Origin: Owenia fusiformis
Taxonomy: Eukaryota > Annelida > Polychaeta > Sabellida > Oweniidae
Assembly (NCBI GenBank): GCA_903813345.2
Contig: CAIIXF020000002.1
Span: 25,620,455-25,684,454, forward strand
Reading direction: 5' to 3'
Length of the DNA stretch: 64,000 nucleotides
Below, in pieces: positions 50,001 through 59,000 of the stretch. Within the stretch, counting starts at the first letter, position 1. Each line of letters begins with the position of its first letter. Both the position numbers and the translations under genes were made by a program. The notes under the pieces were generated by a model. The model worked only from the letters and a program-made list of their open reading frames with translations, was not told where the DNA came from and searched no databases.

Positions 50001-53000
50001 TGTAATCTTACCCAATGTTATCAAAGTGTGATATGTGAAACTTTTCAATTTTTAATTTCAAAAAGTGGTTTTTGATAGACTTTTTGTTCCAAAATTTGTG
50101 AATTTATTTAAAACCAACTTTTAGAGGTCACTCATATCTTCTAATTAGCCACAATTCATACCAATGCATGGCATTCATCTTCCCATGTTTTTTGCCAAAA
50201 AAATTAAGAAAATCGGTTGATAAACAAGCGAGAAGTGACCTTATCAGTGCATGAAAATGGTTCTGAGAAAAATGCATTTCAAAATTTTGGTTCTCATAGA
50301 AACCAATGGTACAATGATATCTAAAACATAATTTATTCTTCCTTTTAACCTGGTTAGACAATCAACATTGGTTTTTTATGAAAGTCTAGCATATGTAGAA
50401 ACGATTGACATCGAAAAAATTTTTTAAATTTTTTTCAAAAAGTTTTTGTTACCTTAGTGACATCACTAATGTTTCAAAATATTTTTGATATGCTAAAACA
50501 TTGAAGTGGCCCATTAAATATGGCATTTTATTATTGAAATAGTGTGTCCTTTGTTCAATCTTTGCATTGGTGTTAAAAAGATAATCTTTTTTGAAATGCA
50601 TTAAGAAATATTTGATGATTAAGAAATTTCAACTTTTTTTGAAAAATGGCGAGAAATTTGAATATTTGAGAAATGAAATGCTCACAACTTTTTTTTCAAA
50701 AAATATTTTTTTGTTCAAAAATCTCTAAAATCACTTTTTAAGTCCGGACAAATGGTAAATGAATGATAAAAAAATATTTTCAAACTTTAGACGGGGACTT
50801 TAAGCTATTTTTTCAAAATGGACATGTTTAAAAGCAGTGAGACATCTGTGTTGTAATCTTATCTCTCATTCTACTTGATTACAGCCCTATTGCCCTTTTA
50901 TCCTATCACTCTACTATACCTTGCATTTGGTGTTCATGAGCAACCCATTTGACGTATCAGTAATGATTATGTTATTTGTTTTTATGTGTCTGCTGCTTAT
51001 GAATGGTTTATTGAATGACTGTTAGATGTTAATAAGGTACTTTCAAAAATATACTAAACAATACAATTTGACAAACATTTCTAGGGGTTAGGTATAGTAG
51101 AGTGCCTATCAGGGTTTGATAAACTAACAGGCTGACACACATCACATAGGCACAACTCTATGTGCAATGTATTTGAGTTACTGGCTGTATTTAAGTGGTT
51201 ATCCAGCCTATCTAGGTTCTGACAGTTTGTATTTAGCGTATATGGATTGTGATTCATTGCCATATGAGGTCAAGCTGAAAAGAGAATAAGCGTACATATA
51301 AGAGTACATTTGTAAATAGCAGTTGGAGACCATATACATATTATACCCCTTGAAGCAGCTGTGTATTCTTATTGTGGATAGTGTATGGCAGGGTTTTAGT
51401 GTAAACAAACTGCAGAGCTCTGGAACACATCGGTGACTAGAGTAGACAGATAATTGTGAGTATTATTTCTAACTTAATATCCCTTACAGATAATCTGCCA
51501 TAATAGAGAGATTTCCCTTATGTTTATAACTTATAAAGTGTGTGTACCACATCATCATTTGCTGCACATCTGTTTATAAGGGGCCATGGTAATCACTTAT
51601 AAAACATTGTTTATAAAACAAGTGGGAAAATCTTGGTCAGACATAGTTGTTGGTATTGTAATCATAGTGATACTTGACCCAATCCCCAAGCAGTGCAATA
51701 AAGCTGCACAAATTACACGCTTTTCACTCACTCAGTAGTTGAGTAGTAAAAACAAAAGAAATTGAATTTTCCACTGTACCTGGCCTGTCACATGCATTGC
51801 ACTGAACCTATATCTTGGTCAGACATAGTTGTTGGTATTGTAATCATAGTGATACTTGACCCAATCCCCAAGCAGTGCAATAAAGCTGCACAAATTACAC
51901 GCTTTTCACTCACTCAGTAGTTGAGTAGTAAAAACAAAAGAAATTGAATTTTACACTGTACCTGGCCTGTCACATGCATTGCACTGAACCTATATCTTGG
52001 TCAGACATAGTTGTTGGTATTGTAATCATAGTGATACTTGACCCAATCCACATGCAGTGCAAAAAAAGCTGCACAGATTACACCCTTTTCACTCACTCAG
52101 TAGTTGAGTAGTAAAAACAAAAGAAATTAAATTTTACACTGTACCTGGCCTGTCACATGCATTGCACTGAACCTATATCTTGGTCAGACATAGTTGTTGC
52201 TAAGTAATCATAGTGATACTTGACCGAATCCACATGCAGTACAATAAAGCTGCACAAATTACACCCTATTCACTCACTCAGTAGTTGAGAAGTAAAAACA
52301 AAATAAATTGAATTTTACACTGTACCTGGCCTGTTACATGCATTGCTCTGAAACTGAACTAATAACACCCTACTCACTTTTCATCACACTTATCTATAGT
52401 CAGTACAAATCAAATCAAATTTTCAAAAACTGAATCATGGAACATTTACTTTTAATAAGAGTCAGTGTTGGGTTTAAGTTAGACAAACCATTCATCCTGG
52501 TTCATAGAAGGAAAAAATTACCCCAGGCCTACCGGCCCTTAACCATTATTCCTAACACCCAAGATTCAAAGCATTCATAGGCTGTTACCCTGGCTGGGAG
52601 CCTGAGACTTTGGGAGAATGGGATGTACATATTATAAAGAAAATCAATATGAAACAACATTTGATATAGTTTGCTATAATTTCAGTTGCTGGTTATATAC
52701 AGAGGAAGCAGTCAGATACTGGATATAATACCATTGGCATAACCCTACACAGTAATAAGCATACCATACAAAATGGGTATTTTTGCAACTCTATTAGATA
52801 CGATATTAAACAACTTTACAACAAGCCTTGTGTTCTTAGTTGTCTTTCTGCTAATCTGGCAGTACATGAAGCCCAGCCCTTGGCACCTTCCTGAGCACCC
52901 CACACCATGGCCATTGTTAGGTAATATGAGCGTATTCGAAATTGGCCAGGTGGGAGATGATACGATGTTTGATCTCTATCAAAAGTTCAAAACACCTATA

Positions 53001-56000
53001 ATGTATCGCAAGTTTATGGTTCTGCATGCCGCAGTTCTACACACATATGAGCTGGTGAAAGAGGTGTATTCAGATGACCGTTTTGTTGATCGAGCTCCTA
53101 CTCCACTTGATGAGTTTGTTTTTAAGGGGATCGTTGATGTTTCGGGGCCTAGATGGCGAGAACAGCGAAGGTTTGCACTTTCAACACTTCGAGATTTTGG
53201 ATTGGGAAAAAATAAAATTGAGAGAAAGATCCAGGAAGAGATTGCAAGTGGACTTTGTGGAGAGCTTGATTCCAAAGATGGGAAAGCATTTGACCCATCT
53301 AACCTCATTGCAATTGCTATTTCAAATATGATATGTTCATTGGTGTTTGGACATAGGTTTGAATACAAGGATGAACAATTTCAAGGCATGGTTCGACGGC
53401 AGAATGAAAACAATGTTCACTCAGTATGGGTGTTCATAGGCGCAATTCTTCCATTAACCAGTTGGCTTCCTGGTGATCTTTTTCATAAGAAGAGGCTTTT
53501 GTCAAATATTGAAGAACTTAAGGCCAATATTTTTGTCCCCGAATTTCAACGCCATATGGAAGAATTTGATTCTGAGAATATCAATGATTTCATGGATGCA
53601 TTCATAAGAGAAATGAAACTAAGAGAAGGGTCAGAATACAAAGACCATTGGTTCACAGGTAAATGTTGCTTTGTTGTCAAGAATAGGTGTGATTCTCATA
53701 TGTCATGAAAGATCTAGTTCATCAGAATTCCCCTTTTAACTTTTGTGCTCATTAGTACATTCTCTATATTTTTATCCCATCGAAACTAAGTTCAGAGGGA
53801 TATTCGAACGAAGTTCGGAGGGATATAGGGAACTCCTCCGTCCGTCCGTCCATACGTACGTACGTCCGTCCGTACATACGTACGTACGTCCGTCCGTCCG
53901 TCCGTACATACGTACGTCCGTCCGTCCGTCCGTCCGTCCGTCCGTCTGTCCGTCCGGGCAATAACTCAAATACCGTTGGCCCGATTTTATTCATATTTTG
54001 TACACATATACCCTATAAAAGTAGAAGTTCTGCTCGAAAGCCGATTTTCAAAATGGCCGCTCATTTAAAAATGGCGGCCATTTTAGTGCCGATTTTACAG
54101 TAATTTAGGTGCAATATGTAAAACTGTAATAGCAATATGTTTTAAATGTAAAAAAAATTATATAGGACATTAATAAAGCTAGAAATGTAGATATTAAAAA
54201 AGCACATGGCAGCCATCTTGAAAAATAGCGGCCTTTACTCGTTTTTTTACGATTTTTGCTGTAACTCAAAAAGTAGTGGAGTGTTTTTGTTCATATTTGG
54301 TATGTGAATACTATAAGCATGGCACACTGTCTAATGACACTTTTGGTAGAAGGCGGCCATTTTGAAAAATGGCGACATTTTGAAAAATGGCCGCCATTTT
54401 AACTTATTTTACTAAAACTCAAAAAGTAGTGGAGCGATTTTGTTCATATTTGGTATGTGAATACGTATAAGCATGGCACACTGTCTAATAACACTTTTGG
54501 TAGAGGGCGGTCATTTTTCAAAATGGCCGCCATTTTAACGTATTTTACTATAACTCGAAAAGTAGTGGAGCGATTTTGTTCATATTCGGTATGTGAATAC
54601 TGTAAGCATGGCACACTGTCTAATGACACTTTTGTTAGAAGGCGGCCATTTTGAAAAATGGCCACCATTTTAACGTATTTTACTATAACTCGAAAAGTAG
54701 AAGAGCGATTTTGTTCATATTTGGTATGTGAATATTATAAGCATGGCACACTGTCTTATGACACTTTTGGTAGAAGGTGCCCGTTTTGAAAAATGTTCGA
54801 TGTTATTCGCTACGCTTTGGCGTTGCCGTTGTTCTGGTTGTTGTAAAATAATTTCATTTTTTCAAACATAAAATTTTTACAAAGTGAAATAAAGTATTGG
54901 TCAGCATATTAAAAAAATAGAAGAAAGAAATATTTTATACATTCAAGTTGGCGCTTATTGCGTTTTCTGATACTGCATACACTAACCTGTCTGATTTTAG
55001 AGGAGCAACTGATGTGGAACATAGAGGATTTGTTTGCTGCTGGTACAGATACTACAACCCTGTCTATGAAGTAAGTTTTTCCTTTTATTTTTTAATGTTT
55101 CTTTATGCAAATTTTATTTCATTAGTAAATCATAACAATTTATTTTATCCTACTGACACATATTGTAGTGGACATCCGACTCTTATATTGATTAATGCTT
55201 TGTGTAAATTACTTATTTTTTATTATTCCAAGAAAGTGTCTTAAATGAACTCACATAACTTTGCCCGTTTTCAGATTCAAAGTTGTCTTTGAAATATACA
55301 AATATGATCATGATGATGTTACTTTATAAAAGCAAGATAAAATGTAATAATCAAAACAATTTAAATTTTGTGATAATAATGTATATGACCTCTTCTTATA
55401 TAATTGATATTTTGATTTATTTACACATAGATGGCTATTTCTGCGCATGCTCCATCATCCCGATGTTCAACAAAGAGTGAAAAAAGACATTCATAATGTC
55501 ATTGGGAAGGAAAGAATTCCATCTATGAAAGACAAATTGGACTTACCCTACATTGAGGCTGTGCTTTTGGAGACCCAGCGAATGCATATTATTGTTCCAT
55601 TCAGTATTGGGCGTTCATGCTTGAATGATAAGCCTATTGAAGTAAAGGTAAGTATATTCCTGTTGCTGTTTTCATTGTATGACTAAAGAGCATAATAAAG
55701 TACAGCTAGAAAACTATGATGTTTACAACCACTCATCCTCCTAAGCAGGTGTCCAGAATCCGTACCTCCTTCTTCCTCCTGCTATAACCAATTTGGACGC
55801 GCCCGATTTTACTGAATCACTTGATCTAATTATGCGCAATGACTTAGACATAATTTCTGTCTCAATGTTGCGACAGCCAATCAGATTGCAAGTTCTTAAT
55901 CGGGGAAATGGTAACTGCTTATTGCAGGGGGTAAAAAGAAAGAATATGTTCTGGATTTTGAAGCCCTGTGATCGGAAAATGACAACCACTGGTCTTAAGG

Positions 56001-59000
56001 AAAATAAACTCAGAATATCCCAAAACTATGACCCAACACACAAAGAAGAAATGTCACTCCCCCTTTCAGGAATCATTATATCACATATCAAAACTGCAAG
56101 CTATTGCAAAATGCATTCATACTTCAGTCATTACAAGATGTCTTTTACTCTTTATACTGAAAATAGTTATAGGCTAGTGCTATTACTCATACAAATGTTA
56201 AGTCTCAAATTATGAGGGATGCTAAACCCGGTCTCAAGACTATTAGAGTGTCAAAGCGATAGCATCCAACGCCAAAGTCAATACAATGCAAGTTATCATA
56301 TTCATCAGAAGGGAACTTTAGCTGGTGACAATATCCTTTCTTCAACCATATATGCCATAAACATAGCCATATATGTACTTTTCTACTTTATAGGGGTACA
56401 TATTTCCTCCCAAGACAGCTTTTTTGTCTTGTAACCACAGCATTCACTTTAATGCAGACCACTTTGAAGATCCGAATACATTCAACCCTGACCGCTTCAT
56501 TGGTCCTGATGGAAAGTTCCAAAAGGATGATCATGTTCTCACATTTTCAGTTGGTGAGTGAAGTTACAGGAGGGCTGTCAAATGGAATTATATTACTATG
56601 CTGTAACATTTGTGACATTTTGAATGCTATTATACTAATTTTCTAAATGTTGTGATATTTGAAAATGTGAAACATAATTTCAAGATTGTTCAGATTTCTT
56701 ATAAAAGCAGATTGTGAAAATAAAATTTCAAATTGAATATCTCTAAAAGATGGATCATAGATAGCATTTAGCCTCTCTAATTGATTGTTTCTTAATTCCT
56801 TCAACTAATTGAGTCTCATATCCCTCATGATTTATAACTTCAGGCAAAAGAGCCTGCCTTGGAGAGTCCCTTGCAAAGCAGGAGTTGTTTCTGTTTTTCA
56901 CTGCTCTACTACAGAGATACAGACTAGAAGTACCCCCAGGAGAGCCCCTGCCATCAATGGAGAGAGTACCAGGACTCACAGTGGGCCCAAAACCTTTCAA
57001 AATGTGCTTTATAAGAGATGAATGAACTGTGCTATATTAATACTGCTTCAGCCAAAAAAATATTTACATTTACATGTACACTAATGATAGTACAGATATT
57101 CAAGAACTGGTGCAAGAAGAGCTCTTATCAATGGACGCATGATAGCTTAAAACATAAATATCTAAGCACAAGTACATTAAAAGCGCTTAATTAAAGTTGG
57201 ATTCCACAGATGAATTGACTAATGATTTACCATAACATAAGTGGAAAACATAGCTTCTGTGTATATTATTTTTTACTAATAAAATTTTGAGAAATGTAGA
57301 GAATGAATGCATCGGAAGTGTTTTATTTATAACAAAGGGTGAGATAGTCCCAATATGATTGATGTATGATAAAGCTTATTTTCACCACCACAAGTGGTGA
57401 TATATTGTTATGATATCCAACTTTTCAGTGTCTGTAACAAATAGCAGGTGACATTTTTAGCTCATGGTGAGCTTTTGCAATTTCTCACTTGTGCATGTTA
57501 ATCCCTTGTAGTTATTCACCCGAAAGGCATTGGCTCACATGGTAAGCCTATGGAAGTACCCGTTCATTCATCTGTTTGTATGTGAGCCCATCTGTCTGTT
57601 CACTTTTCCAGATATTAATAAATTTTCGCTGAAAATTCCCGGTAATTGCATTTTAAACAAAATTGGTGGTTTCTATCCAGTTGCCAAATAACGCAGATGC
57701 GAGTAAGTAGTTACCAGTTTCACCACCAGGTGACTCGTTCGGGTCAGATAGCATGGCGGGTATAGTAGAATGTTCCCCCTTTAACTAAAATTACATCTGT
57801 TTTAGTGGTTCAATTTTCATATAAACCTTATGTGTCTAATTGTTATGTAAATTAAAATATGTCCAGTAAAAGAAAATGTTATCTGTCCAGTACAAGAAAA
57901 GATAAATGTAACATGGGGTCTATGGGGAATCAAGCCGGACTAGAAGTCACATTCTCAAAAAAAATTAAATTTTCAAAGTTGATAAACAATTTTCGAAACC
58001 ATATTTCTAGATGTACTTTTACATGTAGATTTCAAATATGACATCACTTTGACTGAATTTTGAATATTAAATGACGCAAATCAAGATTATTTCTACTCGC
58101 ATCTAGTCTATTAAATTGGCCTACAAATTAAAGCAATTTACACCATTAGGTCCATGCTAGTAGTTAAACACTTCTGGTCTTGTCATTGCCGTGTGTTGAT
58201 GTGTGTGACTCACTTGGTGGCCATTTTGAAAATTGCGACAAAAAGGGTAATATTCACTACTATGTATCTTGTTGTATCTTGAGTAAGCATTATGACATAT
58301 TGACAATAACAAGCTCCCAATTTAATTACAGTTGTACGCCTATTTGAAATTTGTTTAAATGTATTTATTCAGGATTCTTTCTACAGTAATGAGCCTGCCA
58401 TCACACACTTCTACATGGTGACATAATCAATCATTGTAATAGGAACAGTGTGAGGTTTAGTTTTAAGTTAAGACAAAGGTGATATGCGACACAATAACAT
58501 ATATGATTTTAAATCAAGCATCATAATTAATACACATGTATGAGAGTATAATGATTACTGAATCCCTACATTGTATTTTATTTATACCTGTAAAAATCTG
58601 TATTTTACTATGTATAGTGCCTGAACTTAACACAGTGTTCTGTCTTGGTGTAGGTGCCAACTCTACTGTTGTGCAGCATGATACGGGAGTCTTAGAGAAG
58701 ATTATTGAAGACATACATGCTGGCAACTTTACAACGTACACTGCCAAGCAGGACTGCCAGGTAACTAAACTAGTCATTTGATGACGTTAGAGGGAAAATA
58801 ACTCTCAACTTACAAAAGGCCAATCTCCATGTGAAAGATGAACCATCATTATTTTCAAAATATGATGTACAGAACTACTTACTAAGGCATATCAGCTGAT
58901 ATGAGCATAAAGAACATACTCTCAATTTTTCATAGTCTAATTTTTTTATCATGGAATTCAGGCAAAACATTGAAATTCACATCCAATAAGAGTTCAGGGG

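Noticed and set aside
53743-53994. Frames with RPSVRPSV or DGRTDGRT repeats
   Set aside because: Translations of the TCCG microsatellite in P450 intron 1 on each strand.
55793-56215. 140-codon frame within P450 intron 3
   Set aside because: No P450 or other family resemblance, and the spliced P450 frame joins 55647 to 56394 in phase around it. It is probably chance.
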